DNA of 64,000 nt from Corynebacterium rouxii (GCF_902702935.1 NZ_LR738855.1:124001-188000); one strand, 5' to 3'; positions 44,414-52,745 are shown, counted from the first letter of the stretch. The notes: generated by a model from the letters alone, not told the origin. Translations and numbers: made by a program.

Positions 44414-45448
44414 CTAGGCGAAGCTCGCGTCCCATGCGGCTAGCAGGCGATCGCTTTCTTCTTCGTTGGTCACGGTGATGCGGACCCCTTCGGGGAAAGC
44501 GCGCACGAGGACGTCGTGAGCTGCGAGTTTTTCGGCGATTTCGAAGGGGGGTTCGTTGCGGGATTCGGCGGGGATCCACACGAAGTTTGCTTGCGAGTGT
44601 GCGGCGCCGATGTGGTCGGCGACGCGGTCGCGTACGGCTACTACTTCTTCGGTGTGTTCCATGAGTTCGTCGAGGTTGTTCAGTGATGCGAGTGCGCCGG
44701 CTTGGCCGACGGCATTGACTCCGAAGGGGAGGGCGACTTTGTTGAGGGCGTCGATAAGCTCGTGTGGGCCGAAGGCGTAGCCCACGCGGACGCCGGCGAG
44801 TCCGAATGCTTTGGAGAAGGTGCGCAGGCCCACGAGGTTGGGGAATTCGCTGAGGATTTCGGTGGCGAAGATGGTGTCTTCGTCGCGGACGTATTCGGTG
44901 TAGGCCTCGTCAAGCGCTACGACGACATCCGCTGGCACCTTCGCCATGAACTCCAAAAACGCTTCTCGACGCACCACTGTGCCCGAAGGGTTATTCGGAT
45001 TGCACACGAACACCAGCTTCGTGGTGGGGGTGATCGCTGCCGCCATCGCATCGAGATCATTAAATCCGTCACTGGTCAGCGGCACTGCCACCGGTGTTGC
45101 GCCCACTACCTGCACGAATATGGGGTATGCCTCGAAGCTGCGCCACGGGAACACCACCTCATCTCCTGGGGTGCAGGTGATCTGCACTAACTGCTGACAC
45201 AACGCTGAGGAGCCGCAGCCCACGGCGATCTGCTCTGCTGGGACGCCGAGATGCTCCGAAAGTGCACCGCGTAATTCAGTAACACCCATGTCTGGGTAGC
45301 GATTCGCACCGGCGGCGGCTTTCGCCATCGCCTGGGCTGCGGACGGCAGGGGGCGATGAGTGACCTCGTTACTGGATAATTTGAGGGCGTGGTCGTTGCG
45401 TTTGCCAGGAACGTATGTTGGGATCTGGGAAAGGTCTTTGCGGATCAT
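44414..45448 (-). CDS. pat: Histidinol-phosphate/aromatic aminotransferase
   Basis: 344 residues. PLP-dependent class I/II aminotransferase of the HisC-Pat subgroup. Motifs: YVPGKRNDHALKLSSNEV, ANRYPDMGVTELRGALS, CNPNNPSGT, VALDEAYTEYV, and the PLP lysine in TFSKAFGLAGVRVGYA. The closing arginine site is in VRAFPEGVRITV. Such enzymes act on phenylpyruvate, histidinol phosphate or both; aromatic specificity (Pat) is the usual corynebacterial annotation. Sits alone between tRNA genes, minus strand. Confidence 0.85.
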   Translation of the reverse strand: MIRKDLSQIPTYVPGKRNDHALKLSSNEVTHRPLPSAAQAMAKAAAGANRYPDMGVTELRGALSEHLGVPAEQIAVGCGSSALCQQLVQITCTPGDEVVFPWRSFEAYPIFVQVVGATPVAVPLTSDGFNDLDAMAAAITPTTKLVFVCNPNNPSGTVVRREAFLEFMAKVPADVVVALDEAYTEYVRDEDTIFATEILSEFPNLVGLRTFSKAFGLAGVRVGYAFGPHELIDALNKVALPFGVNAVGQAGALASLNNLDELMEHTEEVVAVRDRVADHIGAAHSQANFVWIPAESRNEPPFEIAEKLAAHDVLVRAFPEGVRITVTNEEESDRLLAAWDASFA

Positions 45449-45555
45449 GCCGGCAATTGTAGCCCCGCGTGTCGTAGATAGGGGGCACTGCCTCGTGTTT
45501 TGTGCCAGCCGATGATGTTGGATAAGATGAGCTACGATTCTTTTTTGGGATCGCT

Positions 45556-45644
45556 GGAGACGTGCCAGAGCGGCCGAATGGGGCTCCCTGCTAAGGAGTT
45601 GACTTGTTTGCGCAGGTCCGGAGGTTCAAATCCTCTCGTCTCCG
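45556..45644 (+). tRNA. tRNA-Ser(GCU)
   Basis: Acceptor GGAGACG/CGTCTCC with discriminator G; D-arm CCAGAGCGGCCGAATGG; anticodon stem CTCCC/GGAG with loop CTGCTAA (anticodon GCT); long variable arm; T-arm GAGGTTCAAATCCTC. CCA is not encoded. Confidence 0.95.
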
Positions 45645-45691
45645 CTCACTTCCACTTCGGTGGGAGCGTTTCACCGGGCCTGGTGGAACTT

Positions 45692-45764
45692 GCGCCCGTA
45701 GCTCAACGGATAGAGCATCTGACTACGGATCAGAAGGTTGGGGGTTCGAATCCCTCCGGGCGCA
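45692..45764 (+). tRNA. tRNA-Arg(ACG), phage integration site
   Basis: Acceptor GCGCCCG/CGGGCGC, discriminator A; D-arm GCTCAACGGATAGAGC; anticodon stem CTGAC with loop CTACGGA (anticodon ACG); T-arm GGGGTTCGAATCCCT. Full-length and probably functional. Prophage genes begin a little downstream; corynephages, including beta, are known to integrate at tRNA-Arg genes in C. diphtheriae. Confidence 0.95.
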
Positions 45765-45770
45765 CAACTA
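45725..45770. other. Putative attL core
   Basis: The 3' half of the tRNA-Arg gene, where the phage copy should restore the tRNA. Its boundary cannot be fixed because attR is outside the window. Inferred from the tRNA, the integrase that follows and the change in gene content. Confidence 0.5.
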
Positions 45771-45810
45771 AAACCCCAGCTCATGGCATATTTGAGCTGG
45801 GGTTTCTTTA
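45771..45810 (+). terminator. Terminator downstream of tRNA-Arg
   Basis: AAACCCCAGCTCA / TGAGCTGGGGTTT perfect 13-base arms, then CTTTAT. Confidence 0.85.
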
Positions 45811-45978
45811 TACTGTGTGGGTTGTTTGGTTGTTGGTTATTGTTGCAGGTTGTCGCTGTTCGTACCGAACATAGGCCGAACAGAAACCGAACAGATAGCG
45901 AACGTGAGAACTTAATCAAATTAGTGCGGAATGCATCTTGATCCCATATACACTGTGGGGAAAGGAGGTGAGTTCACC

Positions 45979-46593
45979 ATGGGCTACGATATCTCACTTA
46001 CAGCAACGCTAACCGGTGCAACGGTTGCCCAACTTCAACGTTGGCGTACTACGGGACTACTTGTTCCTGAGGCCTCAGCTTCTCGACCAGTTGAATATTC
46101 TTTCCGTGATTTAGTCGCCTTGCGTACGATCGCCAAGCTGCGGGCTCAGACATCGCTTCAGCAGATTCGCAAGGCATTTTCATCGTTGAGCGATTTTGAC
46201 ATGGTGGATCACCCTTCTAAGTATCAATTCGCCACCGATGGCAAGACTGTCAAGGTCTGGACCGACGATGGGTTCATGGATTTGAGTGACACTCACAAAG
46301 GGCAGTTTGAGTTTTACACGCTGGCGGATATTTATAAGCCGTTCATGAATATGAATGACAAGTTGGTTCCTGACTTTAGGAACCCAAAGCCACATCTCGA
46401 AGTAAATCCGCGTTGCATTGGTGGCTATCCCACCATCAAGGGATCAAGGATTCCATATCTCGACATAGCTGAGCTGTACAGATCAGGCGAACTAGAACCA
46501 GGTGAAATCGAAGAATTCTACCCACAGGTTTCTGATGCAGCTGCAAGGGACGCTGTGGAATTTCACACGATGGTGCTGGAGAATGTCGCATGA
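45979..46593 (+). CDS. DUF433 antitoxin with MerR-like N-terminus
   Basis: About 204 residues from ATG 45979 (MGYDISLTATLTGATVAQLQ), preceded by AAAGGAGGTGA. The first ~70 residues look like a MerR-type winged helix (RWRTTGLLVPEA, RPVEYSFRDLVALRTIAKLR); the C-terminal ~70 residues are the DUF433 domain (NPRCIGGYPTIKGSRIPYLD, then IAELYRSGELEPGEIEEFYP). This pairing matches VapB45-type antitoxins and the next gene is the PIN-like partner; ATGA overlap. Placed right at attL, outside the integrase, as phage cargo. Confidence 0.8.
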   Translation: MGYDISLTATLTGATVAQLQRWRTTGLLVPEASASRPVEYSFRDLVALRTIAKLRAQTSLQQIRKAFSSLSDFDMVDHPSKYQFATDGKTVKVWTDDGFMDLSDTHKGQFEFYTLADIYKPFMNMNDKLVPDFRNPKPHLEVNPRCIGGYPTIKGSRIPYLDIAELYRSGELEPGEIEEFYPQVSDAAARDAVEFHTMVLENVA

Positions 46594-47016
46594 GGTTCTT
46601 CCTTGATGAATGCATGAACGCTAAAGTTGACGGGCCACTAAAAGAATGGCTTAAAAAAAGACGAGTTCCTGCGATCAGGGCCGAGCATTCCGCATGGGCT
46701 CGATGACATCTCTCTTATTCAGCGCCTAGAAGAACTGGATGTTGATGCGGTAATCACTAGCGATATCAAACAAATGCGATCACCAGATCGTACGTTGGAA
46801 CGCGATCAATACCGTAACAGTGGCATTCATTGGATCGGAGTGCCACAGAGTTACGTTAAAGGGCGTGCTCGCCCTTTTGTCCAGGCCGCAAATCTACTCT
46901 CAGTAATTCATCATGTTCGAGCCCAATTGGAAGCAGCACAGATACCGCTTGCAATCGAGCTAAAGAGAGGCGTTAAGGACAGTGGCGAGCCAATAGCAGA
47001 GAAGTTCCCAATCTGA
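46590..47016 (+). pseudogene. PIN-like (DUF5615/VapC45-type) toxin, frameshifted
   Basis: The start reads MRFFLDECMNAKVDGPLKEW and stops soon at 46703. Skipping one A in the run of seven A (46653-46659) restores LKKDEFLRSGPSIPHGLDD, then SLIQRLEELDVDAVITSDIK, QMRSPDRTLERDQYRNSG and the rest to 47016. FLDEC and the ITSDIK strand carry the acidic residues of PIN-like toxins. With the frameshift the product is a short fragment; the antitoxin is intact. Confidence 0.75.
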
Positions 47017-47046
47017 ATTCGGCGTATTTGTAACATACGAGCTGGG

Positions 47047-48273
47047 CTACCCAATCACCCTAAAACCAGCGCGTCGACGTTCCGCCTCTGATGCTTCACG
47101 CATCGAGGACAGTTCTCCGGCGCGTTTCCTTTCGCTTTCCATGTGGGCTTCCATCGCGCTGGGTATAGCGTCAAGTCCTTCTTCCCATAGGTGTGCGTAG
47201 ATGTCTAGCGTCATTGCGGCGCTGGAGTGTCCGAGCATGAGTTGAACAGTTTTTACATCAGCACCGGCTGCGATAGCGATGGATGCGGCTGTGTGTCGTA
47301 GCTCGTAGGTGTCGAGGTCACCAATACCAGTCCAAATACACAGGTTTTTCCATACAACACGCCAGCGTGAGGTGGTCCATACTTTGCCTCGTTCATCTGG
47401 GATAAGCCAGGCATCAGGATCTTTTCCTTGAGCGTAGCGATCGAGGAGTAACAGGATTTCGCCACCAATAGGTACGTCTCTATGGTTTCGTGTTTTCGTC
47501 GAGTCTTCACGCCCTAAGTCGTCGACGTCACGGCGGATCATGAGACGCCCGCGTACTGGGTCTAGGTCTTTGACTTTGAGTCCTTTTGCTTCTCCTGGTC
47601 GTAGACCGGTCATGATGAGGACGCGTAGGAGGAGTTTTGCTTGTTCGGTTGGTGCTTGTCTGATGAGTTCGTCGACTTCTGTGATTTTGAGGTATCGGCG
47701 TTCTGATTTCTTTTGTTTTGGGAGGTCGCCAGTTCTGATGGGGTTTTGGTGGATGACGCCTAGCTCCACTGCGAGGTCGAGGATTCCGTGGATGATGAGG
47801 CCGACTTTGCGCATGGCGGATTCGCTGAGTGCTCGTGGTGGTTGGCTGGCTGGCACGCCTTTCATTGTGGAGAGTGTGGGGATCCAGGCGTTGATTACTG
47901 AGCGTTGGATGTGCGCGCAAGGGGTTTGGCCCCATTGTGGTCGGATATGGACGTTCCAATAGCTGAGGTAGTCTCGTCTGCTTTTGTCTGAGATATTTCC
48001 TTTAGACGCTAGCCACGGTTCCCAGAGGTCGGAGAGTGTGACATCTACTTTATCTTTGGTAATCCACGTACCGTCAGCTTGTCCAACTTCAGCGCGGGCT
48101 GCATATAGTTCGGCTTCGTCATGGTTATGGAAGGTTTTTGTTATTTCATTTCCATTCTCAACCCAGACTGCTTGCCAGCGTTTCCCCTTACCCCATCGTG
48201 CTGATCGTACCTTTTTAATGCGTGAGGTTTTGTCGGGGTTTTTCTTCATCCAGAGATCACGGACGTATGCCAT
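47047..48273 (-). CDS. int: Tyrosine-recombinase integrase
   Basis: About 408 residues from ATG 48273 (MAYVRDLWMKKNPDKTSR); an earlier start at 48327 is possible. An N-terminal arm-binding region (RWGKGKRWQAVWVENGNEIT), a core-binding region (residues ~65-180) and a catalytic domain with GLRPGEAKGL (Arg), TYELRHTAASIAI (HxxR), LGHSSAAMTLDIYAH (His and nucleophilic Tyr). Catalyses phage excision and integration at tRNA-Arg. It reads toward attL, the normal layout. Confidence 0.95.
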   Translation of the reverse strand: MAYVRDLWMKKNPDKTSRIKKVRSARWGKGKRWQAVWVENGNEITKTFHNHDEAELYAARAEVGQADGTWITKDKVDVTLSDLWEPWLASKGNISDKSRRDYLSYWNVHIRPQWGQTPCAHIQRSVINAWIPTLSTMKGVPASQPPRALSESAMRKVGLIIHGILDLAVELGVIHQNPIRTGDLPKQKKSERRYLKITEVDELIRQAPTEQAKLLLRVLIMTGLRPGEAKGLKVKDLDPVRGRLMIRRDVDDLGREDSTKTRNHRDVPIGGEILLLLDRYAQGKDPDAWLIPDERGKVWTTSRWRVVWKNLCIWTGIGDLDTYELRHTAASIAIAAGADVKTVQLMLGHSSAAMTLDIYAHLWEEGLDAIPSAMEAHMESERKRAGELSSMREASEAERRRAGFRVIG

Positions 48274-48431
48274 GAGGTACACTTCTTCCTTGTCAGGGCG
48301 AACTCGTCTCATTAGGAAAGAGTTCACCTGTGGTGCTCCCTTTCACGTATTCCGGCAAGATGACCGTGGAAGGGAGTTCTTTATTTTTCGGAGTTACCGA
48401 ACAATCCCCGCATCCGAGGATCTTAAAATAT

Positions 48432-48707
48432 CTAATTGGTTATAAAACCGCGTGCTTGTAAACGCTGGCCAAGGTCGCAGAGGAGCATCCAAATGCCTGA
48501 GACGGTGATGGTGAGCATCCCGGATCCGATGAGCATGGACCCGCTCATGCCATCCTCAAATATGAGGAGAAAGCCAGCGATAAACGAAAGCCATCCAATA
48601 ACATTAAAAATCGTAGCGACGGTTTCCATCCCAGAATAAAGCCTGCGATAGGGCTTCCGCTGGATAGGGGGCTTAGATTGTTGAGGCGATTGCTCTGGTG
48701 TAGTCAT
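48432..48707 (-). CDS. Small prophage membrane protein
   Basis: About 91 residues from ATG 48707 (MTTPEQSPQQSKPPIQRKPY). A Pro/Gln-rich start, then two membrane helices (IFNVIGWLSFIAGFLLIF and GSMLIGSGMLTITVSGIWML). In the lysogeny block, so expressed from the prophage. Superinfection exclusion is a possible role by position, not shown. Confidence 0.6.
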   Translation of the reverse strand: MTTPEQSPQQSKPPIQRKPYRRLYSGMETVATIFNVIGWLSFIAGFLLIFEDGMSGSMLIGSGMLTITVSGIWMLLCDLGQRLQARGFITN

Positions 48708-48740
48708 AAGAAAACCTTTCAAAAGAGGGATTACTAAAAT

Positions 48741-49223
48741 CTAGAGTGTGATTAGTTGTAGAGACCGGCTTCTTTTGCCTGTTTTTTTAGTGAACGTGTC
48801 AAAATGCTTGGCGCTTTCTTGTTCCACGAGCTTGGAATAAACCCATCCGGAGCAATGCTCTCCATCCGGCTTAATCGTCTTCGGCACGGATGACTCCGTT
48901 TCAAACTTGGTATCAAGAGTTATCTTTAATGCTTTTTGCTTATCTGCTGCGGTAGCTGTCCTATCTGCCAACACGCCAGTAGCCACAGATGCAGCCAATC
49001 CTTTTTGATCCATATCCCAGTACGTTTTGCATACATAAGATTGAAACGCATCATATTTTTCAGAGGAACTAGAGAACTCTTCATCAGCGTTAAAAACTGA
49101 TGCAACAACAAAAATCAGGCCACCGATCAGTGAAATGCACGAGACCGTGACAATCACCCAGAACCACCATCTCTCTAAAACTGACTTATGACGGGGAGAT
49201 GCTGCTGCAGATGGTGCAGTCAT
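48741..49223 (-). CDS. Membrane-anchored prophage protein
   Basis: 160 residues. A short cytoplasmic N-terminus, one membrane helix (WWFWVIVTVSCISLIGGLIF) and an exported domain with two Cys (SYVCKTYW, EHCSGWVY). The layout is like the exported DUF-type proteins of corynephage and mycobacteriophage lysogeny blocks. Stands between integrase and repressor; it may alter the surface of the lysogen. Confidence 0.65.
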   Translation of the reverse strand: MTAPSAAASPRHKSVLERWWFWVIVTVSCISLIGGLIFVVASVFNADEEFSSSSEKYDAFQSYVCKTYWDMDQKGLAASVATGVLADRTATAADKQKALKITLDTKFETESSVPKTIKPDGEHCSGWVYSKLVEQESAKHFDTFTKKTGKRSRSLQLITL

Positions 49224-49251
49224 AATATTTTCCTTTCTACGGAAACTATCT

Positions 49252-49674
49252 TCACCTGCGACATGTCACAGTAGATAGACAGTGGCGTTGAATTCTTCCT
49301 TGGTTGTAAAGACGCATCCACAAAGCAAGCAAGTGAGGAGTTACACCAAGCTCAGCGGCCATAGCTGCAGGTGATCCCTCACACTCAAGTCCCACAGCCG
49401 CAACATCATTCGCATCCAAGAGCTGCTGTGCTGCCCATTCGTCAGCTTGCCGCTCAGCTCCGGGTGATGAGCATGTATGACCGTAGTGCGCATGTCCGAG
49501 CTCGTGAGCGATGGCGCAGCGTCTCGTGACTGGGTCTAAGCCAATTTTGATAAAGATTGTTTGGCTGGCGGGGTGAAAGCAAGCGTTGAGGGTGCTTCCC
49601 AGCTTGCTCGTCTCGATCACTGTGATGCCCATTTCGTGGGAGAGTGATTCGAGGGCTGCTTCCACAGGACTCAT
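49252..49674 (-). CDS. ImmA/IrrE-family metallopeptidase
   Basis: 140 residues. HELGH motif in CAIAHELGHAHYGHTC with a downstream Glu (ERQADEWAAQQLL), the third ligand region. Such peptidases cut phage repressors to induce excision. It follows the repressor gene by 8 bases, as in ICEBs1-type modules, so the two form an induction switch. Confidence 0.85.
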   Translation of the reverse strand: MSPVEAALESLSHEMGITVIETSKLGSTLNACFHPASQTIFIKIGLDPVTRRCAIAHELGHAHYGHTCSSPGAERQADEWAAQQLLDANDVAAVGLECEGSPAAMAAELGVTPHLLALWMRLYNQGRIQRHCLSTVTCRR

Positions 49675-49682
49675 TTGGTCTC

Positions 49683-50183
49683 CTAGGTGTAGTTCTCTTC
49701 CAATGGATCGGTTGCTTTTTGCGCTGCGATCTTTTCAGTCCCAGCGTTGATGCCATCGAGGATGGAATCATAATCGGGGGTTGTGACATGCGGGGGTGTA
49801 GCGGGGGAGTTTCTGCTGAGCTTTGCATTACGACGTGCTTCGAGTTGGTTTTCAACTTCACCGATGGGCATGGACATGAGTGCAGATCCCTGTTTCATTC
49901 TTTTGATGACTTCGCGTCCCAAAGTTTCATCATCGGCATCTTCTATAGCCGCATCCATGGCAAATTCTTTGAGATCATCTTCTGTCACAACGTCTAAAGC
50001 GATAAGCGCTGGGATAACACTGACCTGATAAGCGCGTGCGATCTTAACTGCAGTCTCAACGGTAACCGTGCCATCACGGCGTTGGCGGCTCAAAGTGGAT
50101 TGACCGATTTGTGCAAGCTTGCCGATCTCCCGATCTGAAGCATTGCCAACAGTTCTTCGAATCCAAAGTTCAATGCGTTCCAT
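49683..50183 (-). CDS. Prophage repressor (helix-turn-helix)
   Basis: 166 residues. The N-terminal HTH reads DREIGKLAQIGQSTLSRQRR with TVTVETAVKIARAYQVSV after it. The C-terminal part is acidic and unstructured-looking and may be the ImmA cleavage region. It diverges from the Cro-like gene across a 119-base control region, the classic lysogeny switch layout. Confidence 0.75.
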   Translation of the reverse strand: MERIELWIRRTVGNASDREIGKLAQIGQSTLSRQRRDGTVTVETAVKIARAYQVSVIPALIALDVVTEDDLKEFAMDAAIEDADDETLGREVIKRMKQGSALMSMPIGEVENQLEARRNAKLSRNSPATPPHVTTPDYDSILDGINAGTEKIAAQKATDPLEENYT

Positions 50184-50302
50184 GAGTTAATAATGACACG
50201 GAAGTGTAGCAAAATCAACACAATTTGAGCTATTGGAGGTTGACATGATGAGTTACTTTTGCTTCAATGTGAGTTGAAAGAACTTCAATAGAGGGGTTGA
50301 GC
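50184..50302. promoter_or_regulatory. Divergent lysogeny control region
   Basis: 119 bases between repressor (minus) and Cro-like (plus) genes. For the plus strand: -35 TTGACA at 50241 and -10 TTCAAT at 50264 with a 17-base spacer. CTTCAAT occurs twice and TTCAATGTGAGTTGAA is a small inverted repeat, possible operators. Assignments are visual. Confidence 0.5.
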
Positions 50303-50542
50303 ATGGCAAATGTAAAAATCAGAATTCGTGATGGTCTCATCGAACGCCTCCGGAACATGAGCGGAATTACTAGCGATGAGGCTTTCGCCCGAACAATCGG
50401 AACTAGCAGAAGCACACTCGTGGATGTCAAAAGCGGAGAACGTGAACCATCCCTAGCTTTCGCAGTCGGCATAGCTCAAGCATTCGGGTTAGGACTATCA
50501 GAAATCGTCGTCTGGGAAAGCACCGAAACCGCAGCAGCCTAA
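50303..50542 (+). CDS. Cro-like helix-turn-helix protein
   Basis: About 79 residues from ATG 50303 (MANVKIRIRDGLIERLRNMS), GAGGGG just upstream. XRE-type HTH: SDEAFARTIGTSRSTLVDVK then FAVGIAQAFGLGLSEIVVWE. First gene of the rightward early transcript. Confidence 0.8.
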   Translation: MANVKIRIRDGLIERLRNMSGITSDEAFARTIGTSRSTLVDVKSGEREPSLAFAVGIAQAFGLGLSEIVVWESTETAAA

Positions 50543-50567
50543 ACACGCTAGGGAAGAAAGGATCACC

Positions 50568-50720
50568 GTGGGCACACCGAACGTAGAGACGTCAATACCA
50601 GACGACAGTGAGTTTTATGAGCGACAGGACAAGATCCTGAAGCGTGCGTTACTCGCTACTGAGTCGGGATTCGATGCTACGCCGAAAGCAAAAGGAAGGA
50701 ACTATTCATGCCTGGGGTAA
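50568..50720 (+). CDS. Small early phage protein
   Basis: About 50 residues from GTG 50568 with GAAAGGA upstream: MGTPNVETSIPDDSEFYERQ, acidic, no family. Lies in the rightward early operon. Confidence 0.45.
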   Translation: MGTPNVETSIPDDSEFYERQDKILKRALLATESGFDATPKAKGRNYSCLG

Positions 50721-51056
50721 GGGACAACAAAGATCTGCATGGTCGTCGAAAAGTAATCGATCTAACCGGAGTGATGCCGATTCCAGCGCGAGGTCAACGC
50801 CGTCGTAGCAAGCGACCCAGACTTCGCCGCCGTCCGCCAGCTCGAAAACCTCAAAGGGGTCGAACTGCTCCAGCAACGGACCGCCGGGGAAATCTTGGAG
50901 ACTGCCTTGCTCTTGTCCGAATGGGCGCCGGTCGATTCGGTCGCGATAGTGCGCGGAATGATTCAAACGCTCGGTGATACGGAAGTGGACGGAAACAATA
51001 TCTGAGGTCGCCAGCGTGTAGCGCTGACCACCGTAAACAAGAACAACGTTGGACAT
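50706..51056 (-). CDS. Hypothetical phage protein, minus strand
   Basis: 116 uninterrupted codons: MSNVVLVYGGQRYTLATSDI, then LLEQFDPFEVFELADGGEVW and VACYDGVDLALE. Composition and codon use are protein-like, and the frame needs no correction. No ribosome site is seen. The competing plus-strand reading has a good ribosome site at 50708 but needs a frameshift near 50785 to continue as EVNAVVASDPDFAAVRQLEN. Which strand is real is not settled. Confidence 0.45.
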   Translation of the reverse strand: MSNVVLVYGGQRYTLATSDIVSVHFRITERLNHSAHYRDRIDRRPFGQEQGSLQDFPGGPLLEQFDPFEVFELADGGEVWVACYDGVDLALESASLRLDRLLFDDHADLCCPLPQA

Positions 51057-51088
51057 ATCAGCAGCATAAAGGAAAGAAAATGCAGAGT

Positions 51089-51469
51089 TTATTCAGGCTC
51101 CGAGTCAAAGGTACCCCGCTTGTTGAACTTCGGGTCGTCCCATTCGAAAAAGATAGGTTCACCATCGTCCATGCTGACGTCAAGGACCCTGTAACCGTAC
51201 ATGCGGTCACCATCGAAGAGATCCATAACTTGATGACGCTCCTTTTCCGTCAAACGCTCAGGAATCTCGGGGTCAGCAGGATCGGGAAAGACGAACTGGA
51301 CGTCGTAATCAGGCTTGATCCACAGGCTCGGGAAACTGGACGTCCGAAGGTTAAGCGGTACACCGCCCTCGTTGAGGGTATTCACAGCGTAGGAGATCCA
51401 AGGGAAAGACCAGTACGGCATCTCGTATTCGTAACCATTGATATTCAGCGTGAAAGTTTTATCGCTCAT
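51089..51469 (-). CDS. Hypothetical phage protein, minus strand
   Basis: About 126 residues from ATG 51469 (MSDKTFTLNINGYEYEMPYW); longer starts are possible. Acidic and aromatic, ends FNKRGTFDSEPE; codons favour C/T at third place, as for real genes. No family. The plus strand also has an open frame with a good ribosome site (51080), but its product is Arg/His-rich and shadow-like. Together with the preceding gene it makes a minus-strand pair inside a plus-strand operon. Confidence 0.5.
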   Translation of the reverse strand: MSDKTFTLNINGYEYEMPYWSFPWISYAVNTLNEGGVPLNLRTSSFPSLWIKPDYDVQFVFPDPADPEIPERLTEKERHQVMDLFDGDRMYGYRVLDVSMDDGEPIFFEWDDPKFNKRGTFDSEPE

Positions 51470-51551
51470 ACGAAAAGAGTAATCCGCAGGATCAAACACG
51501 GCAGCAGATTCCACCGAAAAATGAAGCATCTTCCTGAAAGGAGGAAGCAAA

Positions 51552-52370
51552 ATGGAATTAAAACCATTTAATTTCCGTGGACACAATGTACGAGTCTTAG
51601 TTGCAGAGAACGGGGAGCCGCTGTGGGTAGGACGAGATGTATGTGCAGTTTTAGAGATCAAGAACTCTAGGGATGCACTCTCACGGATCGATCCAGAGGG
51701 GGTCGGCATTGCCGACACCCTTACACCAGGAGGTATACAAAAACTCAAAGTCGTAAATGAATCAGGACTATACGAACTCCTTTTCCAGTCTCGCGTCCCT
51801 CAGGCAAAAGAATTCCGCCGGTGGGTAACCGGAGAAGTCCTGCCAGAAATCCGTCGCCACGGCATGTACGCAACAACGGCAACGGTAGAGCAAATGCTCG
51901 CTGATCCAGTAACGGCAATCAAACTTCTGGAACAGATTAAGCAAGAGCGTGACCAGCGCCGGGCGCTCGAGGTGCAAGCTGCGATTGATAAACCAAAGGT
52001 CATGTTCGCTGATGCTGTCGCGGAAGCTAACACTGACATCCTGGTACGTGACTTAGCGAAGATCTTACGCGGCAATGGCATTGAGGTCGGCGGAAATCGT
52101 CTTTTCGCGTGGCTTCGAAAGCACAAATACCTCATGGACGGGCCAAGCCACATTAAGCACACACCAACACAAAAAGCGATGGAACTCGGGCTGTTCAAAA
52201 TCAAAGAAACCGTCGTGACCAGATCCAACGGAAGATCATCGATCACCGTAACACCGAAGGTTACGGGAAAAGGGCAACGGTACTTCGTCGAAAGATTCCT
52301 TGATGGGAGATTCGACATCGACGATATCAAGACAAATAAAAACCGACCTGTTGCACCAGGTCGGAAATGA
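51552..52370 (+). CDS. Phage antirepressor (BRO-N plus KilA-C)
   Basis: 272 residues, with AAAGGAGGAAG before the start. N-terminal BRO/Ant domain (PLWVGRDVCAVLEIKNSRDA, then SGLYELLFQSRVPQAKEFRR, WVTGEVLPEIRRHGMY), a short coiled coil, and a C-terminal KilA-C/ANT domain (VRDLAKILRGNGIEVGGNRL, FAWLRKHKYLM). Counters the repressor or acts as an early regulator. Confidence 0.9.
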   Translation: MELKPFNFRGHNVRVLVAENGEPLWVGRDVCAVLEIKNSRDALSRIDPEGVGIADTLTPGGIQKLKVVNESGLYELLFQSRVPQAKEFRRWVTGEVLPEIRRHGMYATTATVEQMLADPVTAIKLLEQIKQERDQRRALEVQAAIDKPKVMFADAVAEANTDILVRDLAKILRGNGIEVGGNRLFAWLRKHKYLMDGPSHIKHTPTQKAMELGLFKIKETVVTRSNGRSSITVTPKVTGKGQRYFVERFLDGRFDIDDIKTNKNRPVAPGRK

Positions 52371-52389
52371 CACTCAAGGAAAAGCATCT

Positions 52390-52590
52390 ATGGGAAACAT
52401 TACCACCATCGACCGATGGCTGTCGCCATCGCAAGCTGCGGAAATCATTCCATATTCCGCATGGCAAATCCGGAAGTTCTGTCGACAGGGGATCCTGCCG
52501 CACTCCAAACGACCTGGATCAAAGCAGAACCGAATCATGATCAAGCAGTCAGACCTTGTCAATTTCATCCAGCAAGGAGCAGCAGCATGA
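52390..52590 (+). CDS. Excisionase-like helix-turn-helix protein
   Basis: 66 residues from ATG 52390. Winged-HTH of the HTH_17/excisionase type: WLSPSQAAEIIPYSAWQIRK, FCRQGILPHSKRPGSKQNR, then IMIKQSDLVNFIQQ. Could direct excision with the integrase or act as a DNA-binding early regulator. Confidence 0.75.
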   Translation: MGNITTIDRWLSPSQAAEIIPYSAWQIRKFCRQGILPHSKRPGSKQNRIMIKQSDLVNFIQQGAAA

Positions 52591-52745
52591 CAATGCGCAC
52601 TTACAAAAACCCTTACCCAGACAGCGAAGATGCTGTCGAAATCCGCTTCGACCATTGCCGTCAGCGAGTGGCAAAACATCTGGCTTACTTGTGCCGCATT
52701 CATCACAGTTTTTGCCTACCATTCCCACGATTAGAGGAAAAATGA
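52587..52745 (+). CDS. Small phage protein
   Basis: 52 residues starting at ATG 52587 with ATGA overlap: MTMRTYKNPYPDSEDAVEIR, Cys/His-containing end. No family. A different frame over the same bases gives a short membrane-like peptide (NIWLTCAAFITVFAYHSHD), so the true product is uncertain. Confidence 0.4.
   Translation: MTMRTYKNPYPDSEDAVEIRFDHCRQRVAKHLAYLCRIHHSFCLPFPRLEEK

Noticed and set aside
51080..51571. 163-codon plus-strand frame with a good ribosome site
   Set aside because: Product is Arg/His/Lys-rich and codon-aligned antisense to a better minus-strand frame; overlaps the antirepressor start by 20 bases. Kept as an alternative in the note on the minus-strand gene.
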